Shown: piece by piece, positions 42,817 through 51,487 of the stretch
How the letters are laid out: the number at the start of each line of letters is the position of its first letter
Numbering within the stretch: position 1 is the first letter of the stretch
From: Streptomyces sp. NRRL S-1022
GTDB taxonomy: Bacteria > Actinomycetota > Actinomycetes > Streptomycetales > Streptomycetaceae
DNA: 64,000 nucleotides
Assembly (NCBI RefSeq): GCF_000720135.1
Contig: NZ_JOIU01000011.1
Span: forward strand, 337,348-401,347
Reading direction: 5' to 3'
Notes under the pieces: generated by a model
Seen by the model: only the letters and a program-made list of their open reading frames with translations
Database searches by the model: none
Told to the model about the DNA's origin: nothing
Made by a program: the position numbers and the translations under genes

Positions 42817-43263
42817 CTAACGGGACACTTCGGCGCGGGCCGAGTCGACGAAGCGGCTCACGGCCGCGCGCGTGCCGTCGGAGCACTCCTTCATGAGGGC
42901 CAGGCTCCCCGCCTTCTTGATGGAGGAGACCTTCTCCCGTGCCGCCACCGCCGCTTGTCTGATGTCCTCGTCCCCGGCCAGGAGGAGCACCCGGTAGTAC
43001 GCGGTCCACATGGTGCTGCGGGCCGTGTACACCGGAGCGGAGTCGTGGGTGACCCCGTTGTGGTCGGCGAACCAGCGGTCCATGAGTTCCCTGCGCAGCT
43101 CCATGACCGCCTCCGCGAAGGCGACGTAGGCCGAGATGCGCTCCTCGTGCAGGCGTGCCAGTGAGGCATTGCGCCGCTGCAGGAAGTGGGTGAGGAAAGC
43201 TCCTACCGCGGTGCCCAGCAGAGCCGCCCCGATTCCGGTCACAGCGGAAACCATGTCAGCCAT
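42817..43263 (-). CDS. Small membrane-anchored protein
   Basis: 148 residues: an N-terminal hydrophobic helix (VSAVTGIGAALLGTAVGAFL, about 5-24), then a soluble helical domain with LQRRNASLARLHEERISAYV and SDGTRAAVSRFVDSARAEV. I do not recognise the family; it recalls small one-helix proteins with long cytoplasmic helices. It is probably co-transcribed with the TPR-kinase protein 64 bases downstream and could be its membrane partner. ATG 43263. Confidence 0.7.
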   Translation of the reverse strand: MADMVSAVTGIGAALLGTAVGAFLTHFLQRRNASLARLHEERISAYVAFAEAVMELRRELMDRWFADHNGVTHDSAPVYTARSTMWTAYYRVLLLAGDEDIRQAAVAAREKVSSIKKAGSLALMKECSDGTRAAVSRFVDSARAEVSR

Positions 43264-43389
43264 ACCAAGTAGCTGTGCCGCGGGGACGGTCTTCAACCGC
43301 GGCGCTGAGCAACCGTCGACGACCATCCGGTGTGGCGCGGGCCGGCCGAGTCGGCGGGACTCAGGCGGGGGGCGGCGGCCGAGACTCCG

Positions 43390-43722
43390 TCACGCCAGTG
43401 GATCGTGACCCCAGTTCATCAGGGAGTGCCGCCATCTGGTGTCCCGTACGTCCCCCTGGGGTCGTTGGGCCAGATGACGGTGGATGTAGCCGACGACCTT
43501 GCGCATGTGCTGGTAGTCGTCGTCCGAGAGGTCGCTCTTCTTCGCCCGCAGGATCTCCACGATCCGGCGGCCGGAGGCGTGTCCGGTGGACTCGCCGCCG
43601 TCCAGGTGCTGCCCGGCACTGCGTGACTCGTCGGAGGCGAGCCACTCGTCCAGCTCCGCCGGCTTCATGTTCACCAGCTCACGGAACGCCGCGTCGACCT
43701 CGTGGCGCTCGTCGTCGTCCAC
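43390..43722 (-). CDS. DUF3140 protein
   Basis: 110-residue soluble protein matching DUF3140: HEVDAAFRELVNMKPAELDEWL, the SAGQ segment, SGRRIVEILRAKKSDLSDDDY and the ending TRWRHSLMNWGHDPL. The role is unknown; the C-terminal part resembles DNA-binding helices. It lies 5 bases after the DUF2945 gene's stop-to-start boundary on the same strand, a pairing common in Streptomyces. Confidence 0.88.
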   Translation of the reverse strand: MDDDERHEVDAAFRELVNMKPAELDEWLASDESRSAGQHLDGGESTGHASGRRIVEILRAKKSDLSDDDYQHMRKVVGYIHRHLAQRPQGDVRDTRWRHSLMNWGHDPLA

Positions 43723-43727
43723 GTCGG

Positions 43728-43955
43728 CTACTTCTTCTTCAGCGCGGACGGCTTGTGCACCGCGGATTTGCCGGACTTATCGCTGCGTACCTGGTACTGC
43801 GGGTCGTCCGGGGAGGCGTCCACCGTGCGGCCCGCGGCCTCGGTCCGTTCGGTGATCTTCTTCTCCACCTCGCCCTCGGCCTGGCTCCCGTGACTGCGCC
43901 AGGTGACGTGGTCGCCCTTCTTCAGTTCCTTCTTCGCCTCGCGCCTCTTCGCCAT
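43728..43955 (-). CDS. DUF2945 (hypervirulence-associated TUDOR) protein
   Basis: 75-residue basic protein. GDHVTWRSHGSQAEGEVEKKI followed by PQYQVRSDKSGKSAVHKPSAL is the DUF2945 TUDOR-like domain. Lysine-rich ends suggest nucleic acid contact. Start ATG 43955. Encoded 5 bases before the DUF3140 gene in one operon. Confidence 0.87.
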   Translation of the reverse strand: MAKRREAKKELKKGDHVTWRSHGSQAEGEVEKKITERTEAAGRTVDASPDDPQYQVRSDKSGKSAVHKPSALKKK

Positions 43956-44100
43956 GCCGCGACTCTCCTTGGCACCTGAGCCGGTGGTCTGCTTCCGTCC
44001 TTCCAGCGTGGGGGCTTCCGGCCGATTCCGCGACGCGGGCGACCCGGCCGGTGCGCGCGCCCCCGCCCGGTGCGCGCGACCCCGTGCCGTGGGCCGGGGA

Positions 44101-44994
44101 TCAGCCCGGTCCGCCGTCGTCCGGTGCGGACGCGGCACGATCGGCCCTTCCGCCGGCGCCCAGCCTGCCCGTGGCGCGCAGCGGCCGCCCGGCGTCCCAG
44201 CGGGGCAGCTCGTGGCGGGCCAGCCGCAGTACCACGGGAGGCAGGGCCCAGCGCACGGGCTGGACGAGCCGGAGCCACGCCGGGAAGTAGACGGTGGTGC
44301 TGCGGCGCTCGACGGCCCGCGCCAGCCGGGCGGCGACCGCCTCCGGCGGATGGATGGTCCGGACGCCGGGGGGCATGCGCACGCGCAGTTCGTGCAGGGC
44401 CGCGTAGCCCTCGGCCTCGCGGATCATGTCGGTGTCCGCCCAGGCCGGGTAGGCGATGCCCACGGCGACCCCTTCGTGCGCCACCTCGGCCTGCAGGACG
44501 TGCGCGAAGGCTTCCACACCCGACTTGGAGGCGCAGTAGGCGCTCATCATCGGGGTGGCTCCGAGAGCCGCGAGCGAGGCCACTTGCAGGAAGTAGCCCG
44601 CCGTCGCCCTCAGATCGGGCAGGAACGCCCGGGCCGTATGGGCGCTGCCCGTCACGTTCACGTCGATGACACGGCGCCAGGTGACGGGGTCCGACGTCGC
44701 GAAAGGGCCTCCCTCGGCGATTCCCGCGTTCGCCACGACCGCCGACGGCCGGCCGAGGCGTTCGCGGACCTCGTCTGCCGCGTCGTCCAGCGCCGAGTGG
44801 TCCGTGACGTCCACCTCGACCGCCAGCGCCGCGGTGGCCAGGGATGCCGCCAGGGCCTCCAGTCCGGGCCCCTCGTGGCCGAGAAGTGCCAGGCGGGCCC
44901 CGCGCCGGGCCAGCTCGTGGGCCAGTGCCGCTCCCAGCCCGCGCGCGGCTCCGGTGACCACGACGGTCCGGTCCTTGAGCGGGCCGGACGTCAC
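44101..44994 (-). CDS. SDR family oxidoreductase
   Basis: 297-residue classical short-chain dehydrogenase. VVVTGAARGLGAALA (10-24) binds NAD(P), VVANAGIAEGG follows, and the active site YCASK lies near residue 152 with a Ser about 15 residues before. A C-terminal hydrophobic region (FPAWLRLVQPVRWALPPVVLRL) may contact membrane. The start overlaps the stop of the DUF1990-type gene by 4 bases. Confidence 0.92.
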   Translation of the reverse strand: MTSGPLKDRTVVVTGAARGLGAALAHELARRGARLALLGHEGPGLEALAASLATAALAVEVDVTDHSALDDAADEVRERLGRPSAVVANAGIAEGGPFATSDPVTWRRVIDVNVTGSAHTARAFLPDLRATAGYFLQVASLAALGATPMMSAYCASKSGVEAFAHVLQAEVAHEGVAVGIAYPAWADTDMIREAEGYAALHELRVRMPPGVRTIHPPEAVAARLARAVERRSTTVYFPAWLRLVQPVRWALPPVVLRLARHELPRWDAGRPLRATGRLGAGGRADRAASAPDDGGPG

Positions 44995-45827
44995 CTGCCG
45001 CTGCCCCGGCCGTGCTGACGGCTCGCACCCGGCTCACCGAACCCGCCCGTCGGCGGAGCCCGGTGGCCCGGTGCCCCGGCCGGAGCGCTCTTCCCGGCCG
45101 AGGACAGCGGGCGTACCGGTGTCCCTTCCGGCGATTCGAGCCAGCGGGTGGAGATGTGCACCCCGTCGAGCGGCCGGCCCCCCGACATCTCGGCGGCGGA
45201 GAGGCAGAACCGGACCCACATGTTGAGCTGGATCTCCTTCGCCAGGCGCAGGTGCGAGTACAGCAGGTGCACCAGGCGGGTGGCGGGGCACGCCCAGAGT
45301 TCGATCTCGAACACCAGCAGGCCGTCGTCCTCCCGCGCACGGAACTGCACCTGACCGGCCTCCATGTGGCCGCGCAGGGTCACCAGGTGCAGCCGGTCGT
45401 CGTCGCGGTGGACGACCTTGACGGGTCCGTTCCAGGGGCCTGGCATCTCCACCAGCAGCTCGTCGTCGACGTCCAGGCCCTGTTCCCGGAGCTCACCGGT
45501 GTGGATGTCGACCACCTCGGAGGGTACGAAGCGCTTGAAGTCGCAGCAGATCCATTCGACGAGCCGTGCCGGAGCGACGTCGGCATCGGTGATGCGCACG
45601 CGGAAAAGGCGGTGGAACAGGGGACCGGTGCCGTCCTGCGCCAGTTGCACCCGGCTGTCGACCGCTTCGGGCGGCAGCCGCGGTGGTAGGTCCGTCTCGT
45701 CACCCCGGCACTCGCCGCCTCGGTACAGAGGCGTCGTCTCCCACAGATACCGCCACGTGACCAGCCCTGTGCCCAGAAGCCACCGCGCGAGCACGGCCAG
45801 TGTCCGAGGACAGCGTGGTCGCCGCAT
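44991..45827 (-). CDS. DUF1990-type protein with N-terminal membrane helix
   Basis: 278 residues. A hydrophobic N-terminus (LAVLARWLLGTGLVTWRYLW) anchors it; the domain carries PGPWNGPVKVV, LHLVTLRGHMEAGQVQFRA and LVFEIELWACPA, which fit the DUF1990 pattern (PWNGPV, TLxGHxEAGxxxF). The C-terminal ~50 residues are Gly/Pro-rich. Function is unknown. It is divergent from a small membrane protein and a second DUF1990 gene at 46149, and translationally coupled to the SDR gene. Confidence 0.72.
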   Translation of the reverse strand: MRRPRCPRTLAVLARWLLGTGLVTWRYLWETTPLYRGGECRGDETDLPPRLPPEAVDSRVQLAQDGTGPLFHRLFRVRITDADVAPARLVEWICCDFKRFVPSEVVDIHTGELREQGLDVDDELLVEMPGPWNGPVKVVHRDDDRLHLVTLRGHMEAGQVQFRAREDDGLLVFEIELWACPATRLVHLLYSHLRLAKEIQLNMWVRFCLSAAEMSGGRPLDGVHISTRWLESPEGTPVRPLSSAGKSAPAGAPGHRAPPTGGFGEPGASRQHGRGSGR

Positions 45828-45872
45828 CCGTACTCCTCAGAGTGACAGAACCGCAGGAAACATCATTAGAAG

Positions 45873-45896
45873 GTGTATACCCGAGCGAAGGGGTAC
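45873..45896 (+). promoter_or_regulatory. SigB-like stress promoter
   Basis: GTGT (45873-45876), 14 bases, then GGGTAC (45891-45896) matches the Streptomyces SigB consensus GNNT-N14-16-GGGTAC/T in full. It lies 44 bases upstream of ATG 45941, in an AT-richer stretch of the divergent gap, and would express the small membrane protein and the DUF1990 gene under osmotic or oxidative stress. Confidence 0.6.
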
Positions 45897-45940
45897 ACAA
45901 AAGGAAACGGCGGCACGACCAAGCGATCCCGGAGGCCCCG

Positions 45941-46162
45941 ATGGTGGTCCGGCTCCTGCACCGTGCGGGTGTGCGCAGTGCCCATCTGCACCTCGCCTCG
46001 CTGGGCTCCGTCGGCCTGTGCGTGGCGTTGTGGGTACGCGCGAAGACCGTCGACCAGGAGGAACGGGGCAACGCCGAACGGCGCGCGCTCTTCGTGGGTC
46101 TGTGGCCACCTACGCTGTGGCTGATCGGCGACTCGCTGGAAAGCCCGAGTGGCCTTGGCTGA
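45941..46162 (+). CDS. Small membrane protein
   Basis: 73 residues with two hydrophobic stretches (HLASLGSVGLCVALWVR and RALFVGLWPPTLWLIGDSL). No family recognised. ATG 45941 is set by GGAGG at 45931-45935; the frame is open further upstream through the promoter. Its stop overlaps the DUF1990 gene's GTG by 14 bases. Confidence 0.7.
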   Translation: MVVRLLHRAGVRSAHLHLASLGSVGLCVALWVRAKTVDQEERGNAERRALFVGLWPPTLWLIGDSLESPSGLG

Positions 46163-46877
46163 CTGGGTCTTCGGACGGCTCGACGCCACCCGGGTGTGGC
46201 GGGACCTCGCGGGCGCGCCCGTGAACTACTCGATCGACGAGGTGCGTCGGCCGTCCTGGAACATCGACGTCCACCGCACCGCGCTGCCGGCGGAGCGGCC
46301 CGGCCCGCCGGAGCCGGGAGGCTCGTGGGAACAGGCCTGCCGCCTGGTCCGCGACTACGAGTTCTCGCCGCCGGAGATCGTGCGCGCGCTCTACGACCCG
46401 GCCGCACCGCTGCTCGGCCGTGACATGCTGCTGGAGGCCCGGTTCCACGGCCTGCACTTCTACTGCGGGGTGCGTGTCACCCAGGTGGTGGACGAGACCC
46501 GTGACAGCACCGAACGCGTCTGGGGATGGGCGTACGAGACCCTGGAGGGTCACCTGGAACGCGGCCGGGTCACCTACGAGGTCGTGAAGCGGCAGGACAC
46601 CGGCGAGGTGCTGTTCGTGGCCTCGTCCCATTCGCAGGGCGCCCCGACGCTGGACCGGATCACCTTCCTCGGATGGCGCCTGTTCGGCCGCCGCACCCAG
46701 TTGCGGTTCTACCGCAGGTGTGCCCAACGGCTGCGCCTGTTCGTCGAGGCCGCGCTGCGCGGCGAGGACCCGCTGTCCGGACCCCCCTCCACCGTCGGGC
46801 GTCTGGTGTGCGCGCCCTCGGACGCGCGGATGCACCGCTGGGACGCGCTGGCGATCCACCGTGTCGCTCCGGGCTGA
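46149..46877 (+). CDS. DUF1990 family protein
   Basis: 242 residues. The C-terminal half is a textbook DUF1990 domain: DPAAPLLGRDMLLEARFHGL, VWGWAYETLEGHLERGRVTY, EVVKRQDTGEVLF and LFGRRTQLRFYRRCAQRL. No enzymatic role is established for this family. The start is taken as GTG 46149, overlapping the small membrane protein gene. A second DUF1990-type gene is divergent at 44991-45827, so the gap between acts on two members of one family. Confidence 0.87.
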   Translation: MALADWVFGRLDATRVWRDLAGAPVNYSIDEVRRPSWNIDVHRTALPAERPGPPEPGGSWEQACRLVRDYEFSPPEIVRALYDPAAPLLGRDMLLEARFHGLHFYCGVRVTQVVDETRDSTERVWGWAYETLEGHLERGRVTYEVVKRQDTGEVLFVASSHSQGAPTLDRITFLGWRLFGRRTQLRFYRRCAQRLRLFVEAALRGEDPLSGPPSTVGRLVCAPSDARMHRWDALAIHRVAPG

Positions 46878-46968
46878 GGCGCAGGGGGACCCCATCGCCG
46901 GTATCCGCCACCGGGGCGACGGCCGCGTCCGGCGTGCCGCTGAACTTCTTCTCCTGGCCGGGGTCCGG

Positions 46969-47247
46969 CTATTGACCGAGGGCGGGCTGCCGCTGTCCCC
47001 TGTCCTCCGCGGACGTCCCGGAGCCTCGGCCGGCGGTGCCGGTGCCGGTGCCGCTGCCGCTGCGGGGATCGCCTCCGCGTGCCCTGAAGGGGACATGGGC
47101 CTCGCTGAGCACGCGATGCACGAATCCGTAGGACCGGCCATGTGCCTCGGCTATGGCACGGATCGACCGCCCCTCGCGGTACTCCTTGACGAAGGCCTCG
47201 GCCAGCTCCTTGCGTGCACTGCCTGTTATCCACTTGCCCTTGTGCAC
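46969..47247 (-). CDS. Small helix-turn-helix protein
   Basis: 92 residues. KGKWITGSARKELAEAFVKE and GRSIRAIAEAHGRSYGFVHR form a resolvase-like HTH found in many short streptomycete proteins, followed by a Gly/Arg/Ser-rich tail. A DNA-binding role is likely, target unknown. GTG 47247 with GAGGAG upstream is preferred; an in-frame ATG lies six codons earlier. Same strand as the NmrA-like gene upstream. Confidence 0.82.
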   Translation of the reverse strand: MHKGKWITGSARKELAEAFVKEYREGRSIRAIAEAHGRSYGFVHRVLSEAHVPFRARGGDPRSGSGTGTGTAGRGSGTSAEDRGQRQPALGQ

Positions 47248-47347
47248 GGACGTCTCCTCTCGCATCGTCGGGTGATCACCGGATTCCCGCGTCGACGCGA
47301 CCCATGTCCGCGAGCTGCGCACGTACCGCCCGCAGGGGGCGGGGATG

Positions 47348-48076
47348 TCAGGAGAGCCAGTCGACGTAGCGGGTGGGGGCGAGGCGGGCGTTCCTGTCGG
47401 TGAGGACGTCCCCCTTGACCACGGCGAACATGCCGGCGGTGGGGTCGGTGACGACGGTGCGGCTGTCGCCCTTGTGGGACAGGGTGATCCGGCCCAGCTC
47501 GTCCAGGGGGAAGACCTCGGGTCCGGCGATGTTGCGGATGCCGTTGAGCGGAGCTCCGGCAGCGACCTCCGCCACCGCGTCGGCCACGTCGTGGGAAGCG
47601 ATGGGCTGGATGGGCGTGGCCGGCAGCCGGACGGTGTCGGCGTCGGCGGTCCAGGACAGGACCGCGTCCATGAAGTCCATGAACTGCGTGGCCCGCACGA
47701 TCGAGTAGGGGATCGGCCCGGCCGCGAGGATCTCCTCCTGGAGCGCCTTGGCACGGTAGTAGTCCAGCTCCGGCACCTGGTCCACGCCGACGATCGAGAG
47801 GATGACGAAGTGGCCGACGCCGCCCTTCCGGGCCGCGCCCAGGAGGTTCTCCATCGAGGTCCGGAAGAACGCGAGCGAGGCTTCGTCGAAGGTCGGGGAA
47901 TTGGTCAGGTTGACGACGGCATCGGCTCCCGCCACCGCCTCGTCCAGCCCCTGGCCGCTGATGATGTCGACTCCGGTGGACTTCGAGTGCGGTACGGCCT
48001 CGTGTCCGGCCGCGTTCAGGTTCCTGACGACCTGCGAACCGATCAGTCCGGTACCGCCGATGACTGCGATCTTCAT
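47348..48076 (-). CDS. NmrA-like NAD(P)-binding SDR
   Basis: 242-residue atypical SDR. MKIAVIGGTGLIGSQVVRNL is the nucleotide-binding start; GHFVILSIVGVDQVP and YYRAKALQEEIL supply the YxxxK-like position; YSIVRATQFMDFMDAVL is typical of NmrA/azoreductase-like members. Substrate unknown. ATG 48076. The frame is open 13 codons further but without a ribosome binding site. Confidence 0.88.
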   Translation of the reverse strand: MKIAVIGGTGLIGSQVVRNLNAAGHEAVPHSKSTGVDIISGQGLDEAVAGADAVVNLTNSPTFDEASLAFFRTSMENLLGAARKGGVGHFVILSIVGVDQVPELDYYRAKALQEEILAAGPIPYSIVRATQFMDFMDAVLSWTADADTVRLPATPIQPIASHDVADAVAEVAAGAPLNGIRNIAGPEVFPLDELGRITLSHKGDSRTVVTDPTAGMFAVVKGDVLTDRNARLAPTRYVDWLS

Positions 48077-48190
48077 GACGCGCCCTTCATAGCGGTTTAC
48101 TGCGCAATATGGCATATGTACCGCGGTGCGGGCGGGCTGAAAACGGCTCGCTGATCGCCCGGGTCGGCCGGTCGGCCACGGGCACGGTGG

Positions 48191-51097
48191 TCAGCACTGC
48201 TCCGCCGCGAGGGCGCAGAGCTGGGAGCGGTTGGGCAGGCCGGTCTTGGCGATGAGGCTGGCGACGTGCTTCTCGACGGTGCGCGGCGATATGTAGAGCC
48301 GGGCGGCGATGTCCTTGTTGCTGGGGCGGTCGGCCAGCAGGCGGAAGATCTCGTACTCGCGGACCGTCATGCCCTTCAGCCGCAGCTCTGGTGGAATCCG
48401 GTCGCTGCCGGTGCGGTGCTGGCGTACCGGCGCGCCGATCGCGCGCAGCAGGGTCCGGCAGGCTCCGGCCACCGCGGTGGCGGAGGTCCCGCGGAAGTGG
48501 TGCTCGGCCTCCCGCAGCCATCGTTCCGGTTCGCCCCAGTTGAGCGCGTGGGCCTCTTCCGCGATCAGCCGTTGTCCGAGGTGGCGGGCGGTGGGGTAGG
48601 GCGCGCCCGTCTCCTGGGCGAGGAGTGCGGCGCGTCCGGCCGCCTCGGGCCGCCCCTCCCGGCCGAGCAGGACGGCCTCGGCGAGGAGGACGAAGTGGTG
48701 GTTCCACCGCATCCGGCCCGCGGCGCTGCCGGCCAGCCGGTCGAGGTGACCGCGGTCGGCCCGGCCGTCCAGGAGGTCGAGCAGCAGACCGAGCCCGTGC
48801 CGTCCGCTCAGGTGGAAGGTGGTCGGGTTCTCGGCCTCCAGTGCCTCCAGGTCGGCCATGGTCCGGGCCGCCTGGTCCCGGTTCTCCTCCAGCAGGGCGC
48901 AGAAGACCCGGGCCAGGCCGAGGGCCAGCGGTTCCTCGGGCGAGCGGCTCCCGCCCCAGCGTCCGAAGTCGGTCAGGGCCTCCTCCATGGCGGGGCGGTC
49001 GCCCTGGTGGGCGGCCAGTACCGCGCGGGCCATCAGCAGGTAGCGGGCCACCGACGTGAGCTTCAGGCGGGTCGCCATGGTCAGCGTCTCCTCCCCCAGC
49101 GTCCGGGCCTCGGTGAACCGGCCGCTCAGCACGTCGTGGAGGGTGAGGATGCCGTCGATGCCGTAGACGACGGTGACCGCACCGAGCCGCTGGGCCTCCG
49201 TGCGGGCCTCGTCGAGGGTGGCGGTGCTGCCGTCGTCCAGCCACCGGATGCCGCCGAGCCGGGTGAGCGCGTACATCCGCTGGAGCCACAGGCCGTGCCG
49301 CTCGGCGGTGTTCATCGCCTGTTCCAGGTAGGTACTGGCCTCCCCGAGGTCGCGTTCGCGGGCGACAACGCCGAGGAGCTCCCACGCCTGGCAGGCGACC
49401 AGGGGCAGGCTCTGCCGCTCGGCGGTGTCGAGGGCCGCACGGGCCAGCCGTTCGGCCCGCTGGGTGCGGTCCTGGCCCGGCGTGACGAGGCACAGGTACG
49501 CCTCGACCACGTCGGTCAGCGCGGCGTGCGCCTCGTCGGGCGCCGTCGCCAGCAGGGCGCGGGCACGGTCGATCTGGTTGTTGCCGTCGGTCCAGCGGCC
49601 CGCCATGTACGCCACGTGTGCGAGGCGGGTGTGCAGGGCCGCCAGCCTGGCCGCTCCCAGGCCGGCTCCGGCGAGTTCGCGCAGGCTGCCGGCGAGGCTG
49701 AGCGCCCGGGTCAGGTCCCCGGTCTCGGCGAGCGCGGGCAGCAGCGCCTCCAGGGCTTCCGCGCGGGCGGCGCAGTCGCCGCCTTCCGCCAGCAGCCGCT
49801 CGGCGCGGTCGAGCAACGCGACCGCGGACCCGACCGAGCCGTCGGCGAGGGCACGGCGCCCGGCCTCGGTGAACAGCCGGCCGGCCCGGACGGGGTCGCC
49901 GGCTTCGGCGCGCAGGGTCGCCGCCAGGGGGCACCAGTCGCCCGGCAGGCCGGGGTTGAGGGTCTCGATCGCGTCGGCGGCCTGCTCGGACAGGGCGACC
50001 CGGGCGGTCGGGGTGAGCTGCGCGAGCAGTGCCTCGGCGGTCAGCGGGTGCTGGAAGGCGTACCAGTCGGGGGCGGGTTCGTCGGCCGCGACCAGCCGGG
50101 CGACCACGCTCGCGTGCAGGTGGCTGAGCAGGCTCCGGTCGTCGACGCCGGTCATCGACTGGAGCACCGACAGGGGGAAGCGCCGGCCCAGTACGGCGGC
50201 GGCGCTCAGCAGGGTCCGTCCCTGCGGGCCGAGTTGGTCGATGCGGTGGGTGGCGCTCTCCAGGAGCGCCCTGGGCATGTTGCGGCGGAGGTCGCCGACC
50301 ACCCGCCAGACGGCGCCCTCGCGGACGAGCGAGCCGCCGGCGACCGCGCCCTGGAGGAGTTCCTCGACGAGGAACGGGATGCCCGCGCTGTCCTGCCACA
50401 TCTGGACGAGGACCTCGGCTGGCATTAGACCGGGGTCGGTGTCCAGGCAGGAGGCGATCAGCCGGCCTACCTCGTCGGCGTCCAGCGGTGCCAGCCGGAA
50501 CACCGTCGCGCTGCCGCGGCGCCCCGCGGACTCGGCGAGGTCCAGCGCCTCACCGGGATCGGACCGGAGGGTCGCGACCAGCATGAGCGGCTGCTGTTCG
50601 AGGTTGTCCACCAGGTACTCGACGATGGCGAGGGTCTCGGTGTCGGCGTCGTGCAGGTCCTCCAGGACCAGCAGGCAGCCGCTCTCGCGGCCGGCGTGGG
50701 CGAGCACCCGCAGGACCGCCTCGGCGAGCACCACCGTCGAGCCCTGGTCGGGGGCGCCGGTGCTCCACCCCGGGACGAGCCGGCCCAGCACCGGCCGGTA
50801 CGGTCCGAGGCTCGCCTCGTCCGGTGTCACCCCGCCGCGGGAGAGCGGCATCAGGGCCTCGGTGAGGGGCCGGAGCGGAACCATCGGTCCGATGGTGCTG
50901 CTCCGGCCCTTCAGGACCCGCACGCCGGCGTCCAGCGCCGAGCCGATCAGCTCGGCGACCAGCCGGGACTTGCCGATTCCCCCCTCTCCGACCAGGAACG
51001 CCGTGCCTCCGCGTGACCGGTTCAGATCCCGCAACGTTTCGCCGAGCTCGGTGACTTCGGCCTCACGACCAATGAGATGAGCTGCCCGCAGACGCAT
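48191..51097 (-). CDS. LAL-type LuxR regulator (AAA ATPase)
   Basis: 968-residue large ATP-binding regulator of the LuxR family. Walker A VGEGGIGKSRL near residue 35, Walker B CLLVLEDLHDAD near 135, a long helical (TPR-like) middle, and a C-terminal HTH (LKGMTVREYEIFRLLADRPS, NKDIAARLYISPRTVEKHVA). Such regulators often activate antibiotic clusters. It lies 70 bases after the candidate precursor gene on the same strand. ATG 51097 is favoured because TACTAT at 51111-51106 lies 8 bases upstream, implying an almost leaderless message; in-frame GTGs lie up to 12 codons earlier. Confidence 0.92.
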   Translation of the reverse strand: MRLRAAHLIGREAEVTELGETLRDLNRSRGGTAFLVGEGGIGKSRLVAELIGSALDAGVRVLKGRSSTIGPMVPLRPLTEALMPLSRGGVTPDEASLGPYRPVLGRLVPGWSTGAPDQGSTVVLAEAVLRVLAHAGRESGCLLVLEDLHDADTETLAIVEYLVDNLEQQPLMLVATLRSDPGEALDLAESAGRRGSATVFRLAPLDADEVGRLIASCLDTDPGLMPAEVLVQMWQDSAGIPFLVEELLQGAVAGGSLVREGAVWRVVGDLRRNMPRALLESATHRIDQLGPQGRTLLSAAAVLGRRFPLSVLQSMTGVDDRSLLSHLHASVVARLVAADEPAPDWYAFQHPLTAEALLAQLTPTARVALSEQAADAIETLNPGLPGDWCPLAATLRAEAGDPVRAGRLFTEAGRRALADGSVGSAVALLDRAERLLAEGGDCAARAEALEALLPALAETGDLTRALSLAGSLRELAGAGLGAARLAALHTRLAHVAYMAGRWTDGNNQIDRARALLATAPDEAHAALTDVVEAYLCLVTPGQDRTQRAERLARAALDTAERQSLPLVACQAWELLGVVARERDLGEASTYLEQAMNTAERHGLWLQRMYALTRLGGIRWLDDGSTATLDEARTEAQRLGAVTVVYGIDGILTLHDVLSGRFTEARTLGEETLTMATRLKLTSVARYLLMARAVLAAHQGDRPAMEEALTDFGRWGGSRSPEEPLALGLARVFCALLEENRDQAARTMADLEALEAENPTTFHLSGRHGLGLLLDLLDGRADRGHLDRLAGSAAGRMRWNHHFVLLAEAVLLGREGRPEAAGRAALLAQETGAPYPTARHLGQRLIAEEAHALNWGEPERWLREAEHHFRGTSATAVAGACRTLLRAIGAPVRQHRTGSDRIPPELRLKGMTVREYEIFRLLADRPSNKDIAARLYISPRTVEKHVASLIAKTGLPNRSQLCALAAEQC

Positions 51098-51105
51098 ACC
51101 TCCGG

Positions 51106-51133
51106 ATAGTAGCCACTCGCTCACGAAGGTCAC
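51106..51133 (-). promoter_or_regulatory. Promoter of LAL regulator, near-leaderless
   Basis: On the minus strand GTGACC (51133-51128) is followed 16 bases later by TACTAT (51111-51106), and ATG 51097 begins 8 bases after that. The regulator can thus be expressed separately from the precursor gene upstream. Confidence 0.5.
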
Positions 51134-51167
51134 ACAGTCGCGGGGACGGGCCGTGGGTGACGATGGG

Positions 51168-51377
51168 TCAGGAGGGGACCGACACGGTGGTGATGGTGGC
51201 GGAGCCGAGGCCGACCACCACGCCGCTGCCGAGGGTCATTCCAGCCAGCGCCCGGGTCCGGGCGCACGCCCCGTTCCAGCGGACCAGCCGGATCTCGCCG
51301 GCCGGGTCGGTGTCCGTCGCGGACGCGGCGCCCGTGGCCTCGGCGTGGACGGTACCGTTCTGCAGGAAACTGGACAT
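51168..51377 (-). CDS. Candidate lanthipeptide precursor with a single Cys
   Basis: 69-residue peptide with GAAGGA six bases before ATG 51377, encoded 110 bases downstream of LanM on the same strand. The first ~30 residues (MSSFLQNGTVHAEATGAASA, then an acidic TDTDPAGE) look like a leader. The remainder contains one Cys (Cys38 in WNGACARTRA) and a hydrophobic, Ser/Thr-rich C-terminus (MTLGSGVVVGLGSA, then TITTVSVPS) with eight Ser/Thr after residue 45. Only one thioether could form within it; several dehydro residues could remain. I do not recognise the family. Position and composition support the call, not similarity. Confidence 0.65.
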   Translation of the reverse strand: MSSFLQNGTVHAEATGAASATDTDPAGEIRLVRWNGACARTRALAGMTLGSGVVVGLGSATITTVSVPS

Positions 51378-51487
51378 GGGGTTCCTTCCATGGACATCGA
51401 TCCGGTCGTGGATCGCTTTGTTTGCCGACGGTTCGTCTTTCCGCAAGGGTCGTCGTGGTGGCCGCCCGGACGGGGGTGCCGGGGCGT

